A stretch of DNA of 64,000 bases from JAVBMJ01 sp031552535 (GCA_031552535.1 JAVBMJ010000047.1:1-64000), one strand, 5' to 3'. Counted from the first letter of the stretch, positions 44,688 through 53,224 are shown. Notes: generated from the sequence alone by a model not told the origin. Numbers and translations are program-made.

Positions 44688-46175
44688 TCAATTCTTTATG
44701 ATCGGGCTTTTTATCCCCAATTCATCGTATATGTGCTGCAACTCGGCATCGTTGTCCGAGATCACAAGCAACTTGTCGCCCAGAAGCAATTGGGTATTGC
44801 CGCGCGGGACAAAAAAACGGTCCCCGCGCCTGACCATCACCACCAGCGTGTTCGAGGGAAGCCGTATTTCCTTAAGGTGGTCTCCTCCTGCGAGCACCGC
44901 AGGGATAACCTCTATTTCCGACATTGCCGACTTGATATTATCGGGCAGCGAGATATCGAACCCTTCCTCGGGTTTATCGGTCGACAGTCCCAGGATACGT
45001 GCCATCCAGCTCACCGAGGTGCCCTGCACAAGCAACGACACGATAGTGATAAAAAAGACGACGTTGAATATCAGCATCGCGTTCCCGATGCCGGCAATGA
45101 GTGGATAAGTTGCGAAGATGATCGGCACGGCGCCCCTCAGTCCCACCCACGACACATAGAGCCGCGCCTTGAAGGTCAGCCCGCGGAATGGCAAAAGGCA
45201 GGCCATCACGGTGACCGGGCGTGCGAGGACGATCATGAACACGCCTATCAGCATACCGAATCCCGCCACATGCACCAGGTCGCCGGGATTGACCAGCAGC
45301 CCCAACGAGAGGAACATCACTATCTGGAACAGCCATGTGAATCCGTCGAAAAAGGTCATAAGGCTCTTTTTGAGGATCATTTTACTGTTGCCCACCACCA
45401 GGCCGGCGATATACACCGCAAGATATCCGTTGCCCTTCACCAGGTCGGTAAACGAGAATATGAAAAACACGGTAGACAGCAGAAATACCGAGTACAACGA
45501 GTGGTTGCCTATATTTATACGGTTGATTACGATCACAGCGAGCTTGCCCAAAAGATAGCCCATCAAAGCCCCCACTGCGAGTTGCACGAAGAACATCAGC
45601 GTCGCATGCCCGTAGCTGGTGCCTCCCGATGTTATCACCTCGATCAGCAGTATGGTCAACATGTAAGCCATCGGGTCGTTACTCCCGCTTTCGAGTTCGA
45701 GCAACGGGCGAAGTTTTTGTTTGAGGTCCTGTTTCTTAGACCTGAGGATCGAAAAGACCGATGCGGAGTCGGTCGACGACATCACCGAAGCCAGCAGAAG
45801 ACTCTCGACGACGGTGAGGTTGTAATTGAAAAGGCCCGCTATCAGGTATATGAACAACCCTGTTATGAGCGCCGTCATCAACACGCCCAACGTTGCCAGC
45901 ACCACACCTTCGCGCCATACGGGCCGTATCTCTTCATAGCGCGTGTCCATGCCGCCCGAAAAGAGGATGATGCTCAGGGCGATCATGCCGACGAACTGTG
46001 TGGCCGCCGGGTTTTGGAATTGTATTCCCAGGCCGTCGCTGCCGAAAAGCATCCCTACCGCGAGGAAGAGCAGCAGCACAGGCATCCCGAACTTATAGCC
46101 GGCCTTCCCGGCAACGATACTCACAAAGAGAAGTATGGACCCTATAAGCAGAATATTTCCCGTAGTTATAACCAT
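44688..46175 (-). CDS. Potassium/proton antiporter, CPA1 type (NhaP2/CvrA-like)
   Basis: The inner-membrane cation/proton exchanger has 495 residues. It has about 13 transmembrane segments; GMDTRYEEIRPVWREGVVLA, VMSSTDSASVFSILRSKKQD and LELESGSNDPMAYMLTILLI are the characteristic CPA1 stretches, with the paired ND ion-binding motif. The C-terminal 90 residues (after LPDNIKSAMSEIEVIPAVLA) form a TrkA-C-like regulatory domain. NhaP2 exports K+ in exchange for protons; specificity is inferred. It is a single gene upstream of nested repeats. Confidence 0.92.
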   Translation of the reverse strand: MVITTGNILLIGSILLFVSIVAGKAGYKFGMPVLLLFLAVGMLFGSDGLGIQFQNPAATQFVGMIALSIILFSGGMDTRYEEIRPVWREGVVLATLGVLMTALITGLFIYLIAGLFNYNLTVVESLLLASVMSSTDSASVFSILRSKKQDLKQKLRPLLELESGSNDPMAYMLTILLIEVITSGGTSYGHATLMFFVQLAVGALMGYLLGKLAVIVINRINIGNHSLYSVFLLSTVFFIFSFTDLVKGNGYLAVYIAGLVVGNSKMILKKSLMTFFDGFTWLFQIVMFLSLGLLVNPGDLVHVAGFGMLIGVFMIVLARPVTVMACLLPFRGLTFKARLYVSWVGLRGAVPIIFATYPLIAGIGNAMLIFNVVFFITIVSLLVQGTSVSWMARILGLSTDKPEEGFDISLPDNIKSAMSEIEVIPAVLAGGDHLKEIRLPSNTLVVMVRRGDRFFVPRGNTQLLLGDKLLVISDNDAELQHIYDELGIKSPIIKN

Positions 46176-46311
46176 CTATTATATTTTAAACCGTCCGCTG
46201 ACGGCACTGTTTTTAGCAATAATTATATCATATTACCTCCAAGCCGGGGGTCTATTCCCGGAACCTGTCTTAGAAACTGTTTAAATTTCCTATGATAAAC
46301 CCGTTATGCAT

Positions 46312-46478
46312 TTAGAAGCTGTTTTGAATTTATTAATCTCGTTCTTTTATTCTCTTTTCCGCGCTTTCCCGCGGTGTGATTCGTTAAACAGGGGCCGCTA
46401 TTCGCCTCATCACACCGCGGGAAATCATCGGCAAAACGATATAAAATAATCTCGTTAACAAATCCAAACAGCTTCTTA
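46312..46478 (-). repeat. Palindromic mobile element, family A, copy 5
   Basis: A 161-bp element (46315-46475), GAAGCTG to CAGCTTC, lies between TTA triplets. The inner stem TTTCCCGCGGTGTGAT pairs perfectly with ATCACACCGCGGGAAA. It is inserted in the D1 element; the corresponding place in D2 is uninterrupted. Confidence 0.9.
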
Positions 46479-46678
46479 GAAAAAACGATGCATTAAGGTC
46501 TCATTCGTATGAAAATCAGCTTTGCAAAGCAAAGCTGTCGGCCCGCAGCCAGCCGGCGCGGAGGGCCGAATATCTCGCTCCGGCTACGATATTCATTCTC
46601 CGCTGGCTGCGATCCGAGACCACAATGCGGGCATATATCTTTGTCTCAAATGTTTGCAAAACAAACCTCGTCGCATTA

Positions 46679-47002
46679 TAAGTAATAGAGGAAATTTATT
46701 TATCCGTATTTTGTTTTTATCTCCGGTAGATTTTTTTGCGTCGCTTCCGAAGGTTTAGCGGGCTAAACCGGGGAAGTGATGTGAAAAAGATGCCGGTGGA
46801 GAAAAAATAAAACGGGTAAATAAATATTCGATATTACTTAAGTAATAGAGGAAATTTATTTATCCGTATTTTGTTTTTTATCTCCGGTAGATTTTTTTGC
46901 GTCGTTTCCGAAGGTTTAGCGGGCTAAACCGAGGAAGAGATGTGAAAAAGATGCCGGTGGAGAAAAAATAAAACGGGTAAATAAATATTCGATATTACTT
47001 AA
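46679..47002. repeat. Tandem pair of 157-bp palindromic elements (E1, E2)
   Basis: E1 (46682-46838) and E2 (46842-46999) are about 95 percent identical by eye and separated by a single TAA, with TAA also at both outer borders. Each is a palindrome with ends GTAATA/ATTACT, arms TTTATTTATCC..TTTTGTTTTT against complementary sequence, and centre GGTTTAGCGGGCTAAACC. A half copy lies at 21218-21270. Confidence 0.88.
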
Positions 47003-47016
47003 ATGCACAATGGGTT

Positions 47017-47432
47017 ATGACAAAGTATTCATTGTTTCTCTCCGGTCTTTATTTTACTATAATATGGAGCGCCCCGGCTAACTTTCCGACAAGTCCGACA
47101 CCCCACACTATCCTTTAACTATATTTTCCCGGGAAAATCAGAGAGACTTTTACAAATATAATAAAAAATGTTGGGTTTTGTGGATTTTCCATCCAAATCC
47201 AGCCAAAAAGTCAGGTACTTCCTGCGCCGGGAATCCGTCTGATTCTCGTGCGGCAGCCGGGATGTGCCGGGAGTGTTCGCAATATTCGTCTCAAAGGCTG
47301 TTCCTCATCCCGCCTCGGGCGCTACGGCCCGGAATACCACCCGCCAGTGGATCGAATATATTGACATACAATTTAAAAGAAGGTATCTCGATATCGAGAC
47401 ACCTTCTTCATTGATCTATATATTACAGGGTC
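47017..47432. other. Spacer before the DUF1254 gene
   Basis: No gene is supported. A degenerate J module is present: ACTTTCCGACAAGTCCGACA (47081-47100) then TTTAACTATATTTT (about 47114-47127). The end (47385-47425) contains GAAGGTATCTCGATATCGAGACACCTTCTT, a near-perfect inverted repeat that could be the terminator of the DUF1254 operon on the minus strand. Confidence 0.5.
47380..47410 (-). terminator. Terminator-like hairpin after the DUF1254 gene
   Basis: GAAGGTATCTCGATA and its near complement TATCGAGACACCTTC form a stem with a very short loop, flanked by A-rich sequence on the left that reads as a T-tract on the minus strand (TTTAAATTG). It lies 25-50 bp downstream of the stop codon at 47433. 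Confidence 0.6.
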
Positions 47433-48905
47433 CTATTTCACCTCCTCGAAATCGCCGGGTTTCCACGAACCGTCGAAAGCCGGAGCTTCGGGACCATAGA
47501 TGCGGAAGTAGCTGAACCAGCCTTTGTCCGGAAGGGTTTGAATCCATACATTTTCTTTACCGGCAGGAGCTTGCGGGCCAAAGTAAAGCTCCACGGAGGG
47601 CTGTGAGGCAAACTCTTTCAACTCGAACAGCGAACGTAGGGCAGCCTTGTTCTGCGCGGCGGCAATCTCGCTGCGGGTTTCGTTATCGTAAATGGTTATC
47701 GACCAGAACAACTTACCCGGAACCGGTTGCGGAACGGTCAACTTGTAAGTTTTGCTTCCATCCAGATATTTGCCTGTATTATCCTTTAGTCCTAACCAGT
47801 ACAACGAGCCTGCGCCCGGTGCGCGGTTGAACATGGCTGGCGATTCGATCTGCGCCTGATAGAACCATTTTTCGCGGGCATACAGGTCGACATAGTTCTC
47901 CGTATTGAACTTCCCGTCGCCGGCATAACGCAATACGGCCCACTCCCATTGGCGGTCTTTCCATACAATACGGTCAGGGCTACGGTCGGCAAAGGATTGT
48001 ACGCGCATGATGGCGTTAGCCTTTACAGCGGCTTTTTCAAGTATGGCTTTCATGCGGGCATCGGGATTGAACGGCTTTCCTTTTTCGATCCCCAGTTGAG
48101 CCAGTTCGCCATACCAGGTGCGGTATTCCGGATTGGCCGGTTCTTCATTGATGAATTTGGCCAAACGCTCCCAGTAGCCGATATTGTCTTCCCAACGGAC
48201 AGGGGTAAAGTCGCCCGGCTTATCGTTCAATCTTATCCAGCCAAGTTCCGGCGCGGGTTTTCCCAAAGGATATACTTTGACCGACCTCATCAGTTTTTCG
48301 CCTGTTTCGGGATTATTATCCAACGGAATGGCGCGTAACAACACCAATACCTGATTGGTCGTTGATTTTCCAGTATAATATCCTGCCGGCACTTTTCCGG
48401 TGTAGTTCGGAGGCAGGATGATGTGCTTGCCGCCTTTCCCCTTGTCGGGGCCGGGCATGCCGACGTCCATCACCCAGAGTTGATTCATGTCGTTCACCGC
48501 CGACATGATGGGCCCTGCGGGAACTTCCATCACAATGGGTCCATTGCTCAAATCGAGCGGAAGTCCGGCGTAACGGGTATCCGAGTTGGGCGTAAAAGCG
48601 ACCTGGGCGGGAGCGCCGTCCATAATGGCGAACTTTTGGTTGGGAACGCAACCGGCGGCTATGTTTCCATCCCAGGTAGCCAGAATGGATACCGTCGGGT
48701 AGAAGAAGCGATAGGTCTGAATCGCGCGGTTCAAATCGGCCTCATCGTAGGCTTTCTGGACGGTGGCCTCTGTCGGGTAGCCGTTCACGAATTCGTATTC
48801 AGGCGTTTGGGCGGGCTGCTGTTTTTGCTGATTGCAACAGGACGCGGTCAGCAGGGGTATTGCCAACAGCAAAAGCCCTGTTTTGAAATTTTTCATTGGT
48901 TTCAT
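47433..48905 (-). CDS. DUF1254/DUF1214 domain lipoprotein
   Basis: The 490-residue lipoprotein has a signal ending LLTASC. The N-terminal half shows the DUF1254 pattern (IQTYRFFYPTVSILATWDGN, FTPNSDTRYAGLPLDLSNGP, VMEVPAGPIMSAVNDMNQLW), and the C-terminal part shows DUF1214 (SLYWLGLKDNTGKYLDGSKT, FWSITIYDNETRSEIA, SVELYFGPQAP). The family is widespread in environmental bacteria and of unknown biochemical role. It is 50 bp downstream of an outer-membrane protein on the same strand. Base composition is slightly more AT-rich than neighbouring genes, which may indicate transfer. Confidence 0.87.
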   Translation of the reverse strand: MKPMKNFKTGLLLLAIPLLTASCCNQQKQQPAQTPEYEFVNGYPTEATVQKAYDEADLNRAIQTYRFFYPTVSILATWDGNIAAGCVPNQKFAIMDGAPAQVAFTPNSDTRYAGLPLDLSNGPIVMEVPAGPIMSAVNDMNQLWVMDVGMPGPDKGKGGKHIILPPNYTGKVPAGYYTGKSTTNQVLVLLRAIPLDNNPETGEKLMRSVKVYPLGKPAPELGWIRLNDKPGDFTPVRWEDNIGYWERLAKFINEEPANPEYRTWYGELAQLGIEKGKPFNPDARMKAILEKAAVKANAIMRVQSFADRSPDRIVWKDRQWEWAVLRYAGDGKFNTENYVDLYAREKWFYQAQIESPAMFNRAPGAGSLYWLGLKDNTGKYLDGSKTYKLTVPQPVPGKLFWSITIYDNETRSEIAAAQNKAALRSLFELKEFASQPSVELYFGPQAPAGKENVWIQTLPDKGWFSYFRIYGPEAPAFDGSWKPGDFEEVK

Positions 48906-48955
48906 AAAATTGTTTTTATTGTGATGCGGTTTTTAGCGATAATACACAAAGCGGT

Positions 48956-49768
48956 TTATTGGGTAAAGATTACCTGCAACTGGGCGATGGCCATCCAACG
49001 TCCCACGCCCTGGGGTACCACGGCGTTATAGAAGCCCTGCATGGAGGCGCTGTAGTAGAATCTGCCCAATTTAAAGGTTTTACCCGCCCCGCCGCCCAGG
49101 GGAACCATCCACCGGCTGTCCGGTCCGGCAAGCCAGTCGGACGTTATTGTTGAATTGCTCTCCAGGTACCACCCTTTCGGGAAATTGTAATACGCCACGT
49201 ATTGCGCGCTGAACATATTCACTTTATTGATGCCCTCGCCGCCCAGCGACCAGAAGTTCTGCGCGACCACGCCACCCGAGAATTTACTCCCGTTATAGTA
49301 AAGCAGAGCCGCCGGCCCCATGCTCAGACGGTTGCTGCCCAATTCCGGCGCGGTACGCGTAGGTATCTGCAACGTGGGTCCCACGCCCCACACCCACGGC
49401 CCTTTGGGTTTTGCGGCGGGCCGCATAAAGGCGTTGAACAGGATATTTCCCAATCCGGCTACCCTGTGCCCACCCGCCTGCATGGCCGGAAGCCATTGAA
49501 CCGGAATGATGGTGTAGGTATTTATCTTTACCTTACCGGCAATGGTAAACGGAAGCACGGGTTGGACGGAGAGCGAGTTGGCATTGCCTTCGCCCACAGG
49601 CAGCGTGACATTTTGCAGGAAAACGCTTTTGAATCCGCTCATGGGATTCTGCTTCTCCCGGGTAACCTCTTCAAGGCTAAGCTCTTTTTTCTGAGCCGTA
49701 CCCGATTCCTGGGCATAGGCCTGGACGCAGGATAACACAACTACAGATATTGCAAGTATAATTTTCAT
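48956..49768 (-). CDS. Outer-membrane transporter-like protein (neuromedin-U-like annotation class)
   Basis: The 270-residue protein has a signal peptide (MKIILAISVVVLSCVQAYAQ). The mature part begins with a Gly/Ser-poor linker, NPMSGFKSVFLQNVTLPVGE, then barrel-like strands with KINTYTIIPVQWLP, WGVGPTLQIPTRT, GPAALLYYNGSKFSGGVVAQ and AYYNFPKGWYL, ending IAQLQVIFTQ. Such proteins are often annotated as transporters without evidence. It precedes the DUF1254 gene in one transcript. Element A6 begins 17 bp upstream of its start codon. Confidence 0.75.
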   Translation of the reverse strand: MKIILAISVVVLSCVQAYAQESGTAQKKELSLEEVTREKQNPMSGFKSVFLQNVTLPVGEGNANSLSVQPVLPFTIAGKVKINTYTIIPVQWLPAMQAGGHRVAGLGNILFNAFMRPAAKPKGPWVWGVGPTLQIPTRTAPELGSNRLSMGPAALLYYNGSKFSGGVVAQNFWSLGGEGINKVNMFSAQYVAYYNFPKGWYLESNSTITSDWLAGPDSRWMVPLGGGAGKTFKLGRFYYSASMQGFYNAVVPQGVGRWMAIAQLQVIFTQ

Positions 49769-49785
49769 TTGTTTCGCGTTTAAGC

Positions 49786-49952
49786 TGAGAAGCTGTTTGG
49801 ATTTGTTAACGAGATTATTTTATATCGTTTTGCCGATGATTTCCCGCGGTGGGATGAGGCGAATAGCGGCCCCTGTTTAACGAATCACACCGCGGGAAAG
49901 CGCGGAAAAGAGAATAAAAGAACGGGATTAATAAATTCAAAACAGCTTCTTA
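49786..49952 (+). repeat. Palindromic mobile element, family A, copy 6
   Basis: A 161-bp element (49789-49949), GAAGCTG to CAGCTTC, is flanked by TGA at the left and TTA at the right, so the target duplication carries one change. It lies directly 5' of the minus-strand gene starting at 49768. Confidence 0.87.
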
Positions 49953-49959
49953 GATTTTT

Positions 49960-50165
49960 CACCTTCCCGGAATCGCCGTTTATTCCATTTTAACCAGGTC
50001 GTTCAGTGTCCAGGCGAAGCGACGTCCAACACTTCTGCGGCGGCCCCGCAGTTGCGGAACAGCGGAAAGAAGTTCTGTCCGCCGGCGGTGGGTGTAAACA
50101 GACCACGAATCGGGATTGTTACATAAGCAACAATCATTCCAGACATGATGGTTTCCGCCATTTCA
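49960..50165 (-). other. Possible gene remnant next to a family F element
   Basis: On the minus strand an open frame (about 50003-50165) reads IRGLFTPTAGGQNFFPLFRN and ends CGAAAEVLDVASPGH. Its upstream side is cut by element F2 at 50166. I do not recognise the sequence. It may be the broken C-terminus of a former gene or chance. Confidence 0.25.
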
Positions 50166-50333
50166 TTAAGGCGTGTTAGCATAAAGCCGTATGTTGGGGT
50201 TCTGTAAGGCGGTTTTGTGTTACACAAGTGAAATTTTTGAGACAATGTGGTTCCATTGGGGATAAAATTTCATGCGGTAGAACCCAAAACCGACAGGAAA
50301 ACGAACGTGCGGGGTTATGCTAACACGCCCTAA
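50166..50333. repeat. Inverted-repeat element, family F, copy 2 (MITE-like)
   Basis: A 168-bp copy of the element at 10656-10822, in the opposite orientation, starts TTAAGGCGTGTTAGC and ends GCTAACACGCCCTAA. The interior is the same by eye with scattered substitutions, including GTGTTACACAAGTGAAATTT and the complement of the CGGTTTTGGGTTCTACCGC stretch. Confidence 0.8.
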
Positions 50334-50474
50334 AGGATAGTGCCATCTTCGCACCAGATGAAATGGAACGCTTATTGATATTCGAAACCTTCTAAATTCC
50401 CTATAGGTTTTCGTAAGAAGCTGCCCTGAGAATAATTCGCGACTCATTTACATAATATTGGGATGCGCTCCGGC

Positions 50475-50525
50475 CGCAGCTTTCGAACAGGTTCGACGCT
50501 CTGGCCCCGGCTTTCACCATATTTA
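50475..50525 (+). promoter_or_regulatory. Promoter-like module (J2) upstream of the SRPBCC gene
   Basis: TTTCGAACAGGTTCGACGC (50481-50499) is followed by CTTTCACCATATTTA (50511-50525), the same arrangement and spacing as at 17794-17845. The -7 box ends in A instead of G. It lies 46 bp upstream of the start codon at 50571. Confidence 0.5.
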
Positions 50526-50570
50526 CATAGGAAATTTTAAACGGATTCTTACACCGGAAAAATTATTGTT

Positions 50571-50987
50571 ATGAAAAACACGATCACCATCGAGGCATTC
50601 ATACATGCCTCTCCCGCGCAGGTTTGGCAAAGCCTCACCCTGCCGCAGCATATCACGAAATGGAACCACGCCTCGGACGACTGGATTTCGCCACGCGCCG
50701 AAAACGACCTGCGCCCTGGCGGGCGGTTCGACTACCGGATGGAGTCCCGCGACGGTAAAGCCGGATTCGATTTCTCGGGGACGTTCGACCACGTCGTTCC
50801 GGAGAGGCGTCTCGAATACACGCTGGACGACGGGCGCAAAGTGACCACGGTGCTCACCCCCGGTGCCGGAGGCACGGAAGTCGTCGAAACATTCGAGGCC
50901 GACGACGTGTACCCGCCCAGGCAGCAGCGCCAGGGGTGGCAGGCCATACTCGACAACCTGAAGAAGTACGCCGAATCGCTGAAGTGA
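50571..50987 (+). CDS. SRPBCC (AHSA1-like) domain protein
   Basis: The 138-residue START-like hydrophobic-cavity protein shows TIEAFIHASPAQVWQSLTLP at the start, HASDDWISPRAENDLRPGG, FSGTFDHVVPERRLEYTLDD and GTEVVETFEADDVYPPRQQR, then GWQAILDNLKKYAES. These are the typical AHSA1 signatures. The ligand is unknown; such proteins are common stress or polyketide-cyclase-like accessory proteins. It is the only plus-strand gene in the group and is preceded by the J2 module. Confidence 0.9.
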   Translation: MKNTITIEAFIHASPAQVWQSLTLPQHITKWNHASDDWISPRAENDLRPGGRFDYRMESRDGKAGFDFSGTFDHVVPERRLEYTLDDGRKVTTVLTPGAGGTEVVETFEADDVYPPRQQRQGWQAILDNLKKYAESLK

Positions 50988-51135
50988 CCTGCCTGGTTAT
51001 TTCACCGGCATGCGTAAATCACCCGTATCCCGGCGACTACGGGGCGGATTCAAGGATTTCGAACCGCGCGGGATGAGCGCCTGCTTTTGGCAGGCGCCGT
51101 TCTTGCTATGCCTTGCGTGGTTTACGCGAGGCTGG

Positions 51136-51537
51136 TTACGCCATATACAACGCCCACAGCACCCCGAAACGGTCGTAGACCTCGGCATAACGTTTGGCGA
51201 AGAACGCTTCGCCAAGCGGGCAGCGGATCTCCTGCGCCCCGGCGGTGAGTTTGGCGTAAACCTCCTCGATCCTGGCGATGGAATCGAGGTCGAGCGTGAG
51301 CATGTGACCCAGGCGGCCGAAGTCGGCGGGCTCGGCGGGCAGGGTGTCGGCCACGCTCATCGCCCCGCCGTCGAAGAGAAGGCAGGCGTGCAGGACTTTC
51401 CGGTGGTACGCCGCGTCCACACCCGGCATCGAGTCGTAGCGGTGGAGGTTTTCGATCTTCCCGCCCAGCACGTCGGCGTAAAAATTCAATGCTTCTTCGG
51501 CCCGGCCGTTGAACACGAGGTAAGGAGTCAGTTTCAT
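51136..51537 (-). CDS. VOC family protein (PhnB-like glyoxalase/bleomycin-resistance fold)
   Basis: The 133-residue protein starts MKLTPYLVFNGRAEEALNFY, with the PhnB pattern, followed by GKIENLHRYDSMPG, HACLLFDGGAMSVADTLP and a C-terminal CPLGEAFFAKRYAEVYDRFG-like stretch. These are hallmarks of the PhnB subgroup (DUF3829-like 3-demethylubiquinone methyltransferase annotation). Its function is unknown; a dioxygenase or binding role is possible. It is at the downstream end of the DUF1761-GNAT-DUF2200 run with a 70-bp gap. Confidence 0.9.
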   Translation of the reverse strand: MKLTPYLVFNGRAEEALNFYADVLGGKIENLHRYDSMPGVDAAYHRKVLHACLLFDGGAMSVADTLPAEPADFGRLGHMLTLDLDSIARIEEVYAKLTAGAQEIRCPLGEAFFAKRYAEVYDRFGVLWALYMA

Positions 51538-51607
51538 AATCGTGAGAAATTATCGGTTTACATCACAAAGATACCTCCGGCCAGTGACAACCCCATGTCA
51601 GTAGCCG

Positions 51608-51958
51608 TTATTTCCTCAGGATTTTTTCCATCGCCCTGCCTTTCGCCAGTTCGTCGACCAGCTTGTCGAGGTAGCGGATATTCCGCATAAGACCCTCTTC
51701 GATCTCCTCCACGCGATGGCCGCAGACCACGCCCGTGATTTTCGACGCGCCGGGATTCATGCGCGGGGCCCGGGCGAAGAACGTTTCGAAATCGACTTTC
51801 CGGTCGATCTGTTCCTGCAAAGAGAGCTCATCGTAACCCGTCAGCCAGAAAATAACGGCGTCCACCTCCGCCTTCGTGCGCCCTTTCCGTTCCGCTTTTT
51901 GCACATACATGGGATAGACGCCTGCGAAAATCATCCTGTATACTTTCGTGTTATCCAT
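51608..51958 (-). CDS. DUF2200 family protein
   Basis: The 116-residue cytoplasmic protein contains VYRMIFAGVYPMYVQKAERK, KAEVDAVIFWLTGYDEL, FFARAPRMNPGASKITGVVC and the VCGHRVEEIEEGLMRNIRYL segment, characteristic of DUF2200, a family of unknown function. ATG 51958 is preferred over an upstream TTG at 51973. The start overlaps the end of the GNAT gene by 8 bp, so the two are probably translationally coupled. Confidence 0.9.
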   Translation of the reverse strand: MDNTKVYRMIFAGVYPMYVQKAERKGRTKAEVDAVIFWLTGYDELSLQEQIDRKVDFETFFARAPRMNPGASKITGVVCGHRVEEIEEGLMRNIRYLDKLVDELAKGRAMEKILRK

Positions 51959-52415
51959 TTTTTGTTTTTTCAAACGACAACATTGTTTTTTCCATCTCCG
52001 GCACAGGGGTTTCCTGCGTGATCCGCCAGCCGTTTTTGAGATAGAACCCTACGGCCTGCGCGTTCTCTTTGAAGGTTTGCAGGCGGATCGTTTCGTAATC
52101 CTCAAACAATTCACCTTCGATATACGCCAGCAACTTCGCGCCGTACCCCCGGTTTTGGCAGGCTGTGTCCACCATTATCAGGTGCAACAGGGCATCCCTC
52201 GTTATGGCAAACCCCATGACAGCCCCGCCGCAGACCATCAACATGCAATGCGCCATCCCCTCGTCGATCTCCTGATCCGCCTGCCCGCTGTCGATAAAAC
52301 CCCGGACGGCCTCCGCCCCCAGGAACGGTGTGTAATTCGACTCGATCACCCGCCGGGCGATCTCCCTGACCGTTTGCGCATCTTCGGGTTTCGCCGGTCG
52401 AAAAGAGTATTCCAT
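51951..52415 (-). CDS. GNAT family N-acetyltransferase
   Basis: The 154-residue acetyl-CoA-dependent acetyltransferase has MEYSFRPAKPEDAQTVREIA at the N-terminus, then MGFAITRDALLHLIMVD and QNRGYGAKLLAYIEGEL, the acetyl-CoA binding motif Q-x-x-G-x-G/A, and YLKNGWRITQETPVPEMEKT. The substrate is unknown. ATG 52415 is chosen because the conserved fold starts there; the longer frame upstream overlaps DUF1761. It sits 8 bp after DUF1761 and overlaps DUF2200 by 8 bp. Confidence 0.9.
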   Translation of the reverse strand: MEYSFRPAKPEDAQTVREIARRVIESNYTPFLGAEAVRGFIDSGQADQEIDEGMAHCMLMVCGGAVMGFAITRDALLHLIMVDTACQNRGYGAKLLAYIEGELFEDYETIRLQTFKENAQAVGFYLKNGWRITQETPVPEMEKTMLSFEKTKNG

Positions 52416-52423
52416 GTACAGGG

Positions 52424-52846
52424 TTACAGGAGGGCGAAGACGATGAATATCATCCCGGCCAGGAACAGGTAGCCCGCCTCGATGCCGGCCGCACGGACAA
52501 AGTCGCCCCAATCGGCAAACTTGTACTTGAGCGTCGCCTTGGTCCATCCGCAGAACCCAACGAGGGTCAGCACCGCCAGCCAGAACGACAACGCGGTGAT
52601 CATAAACAGCACCAGCCCCATCAGCGCCGAGGCCGCCAGTTGCCCGAACATGGTCAGAAACATGTTCGCCGGGGCGGGTTTTTCAGGCATTTCGATCTTG
52701 AAGACCTTGATCCATGCCTTGGGAAAAAGGAGCGAATACCACAGCGCGCCCAATAAATAAGCGGCCAGTATGGCCACCACGTACCACAGCCAGTTGATCT
52801 GTCCGGCAAGGGTGCAAAGAATTTGGTTGCAGGTTTCCATAATCAT
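52424..52846 (-). CDS. DUF1761 family membrane protein
   Basis: The 140-residue protein has four predicted transmembrane segments: VVAILAAYLLGALWYSLLFP, FGQLAASALMGLVLFMITAL, FWLAVLTLVGFCGW and AAGIEAGYLFLAGMIFIVFA. The conserved GALWYSLLFPKAWIK is the DUF1761 signature. Function is unknown. Met1 (52846) or Met3 (52840) could be the start. First gene of the minus-strand run DUF1761-GNAT-DUF2200-VOC. Confidence 0.88.
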   Translation of the reverse strand: MIMETCNQILCTLAGQINWLWYVVAILAAYLLGALWYSLLFPKAWIKVFKIEMPEKPAPANMFLTMFGQLAASALMGLVLFMITALSFWLAVLTLVGFCGWTKATLKYKFADWGDFVRAAGIEAGYLFLAGMIFIVFALL

Positions 52847-53224
52847 GCGGATTAAGAGTTGGATTAAATTCGAATATGTATATTAATTTATTGCATATAA
52901 GTGAATTGCCGCCAATAATTACAGAATTTCTGTTTTCAGTCCGCAGCCAGCGGTGGGCGTAAATCGAAGCCGGAGGCTCGCGATCAGTCCGCAGCCTGGG
53001 GTGGCTGCGGGCTGTGAACTTTGCATACAAAGTTCTTGAAGCTGATAAACAGCAAGTTAAAAACCTTTCTAATATTCATTTAACTCTTAATTCGCATGAA
53101 TTATAAAGATTAAAAGATTTGCGATGTACATAATGCAAAGATAGTACAAAAAAGAGAGCCGGCGGCGTGTGCCCCCAATAAAAACGTGAAGCATGGGGAA
53201 TGGTTTTTGCATGTTTATTATCCT
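52847..53224. other. Spacer with a large inverted repeat and minus-strand promoter
   Basis: The outer arms, GCGGATTAAGAGTTGGATTA (52847-52866) and a near complement around 53080-53097, enclose a GC-rich D-like core (GTCCGCAGCCAGCGGTGGGC, 52938-52957). So this is probably another old palindromic element. A -7 box TATCTTTG lies on the minus strand at 53136-53143, about 290 bp upstream of DUF1761. No gene is supported. Confidence 0.5.

Larger units (their letters stand above)
46269..47016. repeat. Nested composite: D element carrying A5 and tandem E insertions
   Basis: The AACCCGTT element (D1) has ends AACCCGTTATGCATTTA (46298-46314) and TAAATGCACAATGGGTT (47000-47016). Element A5 is inserted just inside the left end and two E elements just inside the right end. 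Removing them with one TNA copy each leaves 234 bp, against 233 bp for the intact D2 at 55585-55817. A left half of a mini palindrome (46273-46295) precedes it. A 78-codon ORF at 46522-46758 is made of D sequence and recurs in D2; it is not supported as a gene. Confidence 0.88.

Noticed and set aside
44733..46295. 520-codon frame opposite the antiporter
   Set aside because: Antisense shadow, rich in His/Gln/Arg, with no domain pattern.
46522..46758. 78-codon ORF, with a close relative at 55567-55809
   Set aside because: Both ORFs are translations of the D repeat core; conservation is explained by the DNA repeat and there is no promoter or ribosome site.
53186..53224. Longer N-terminus for the copper oxidase starting at 53186
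   Set aside because: The added residues precede the signal peptide and would weaken it; ATG 53225 starts directly with the export signal.
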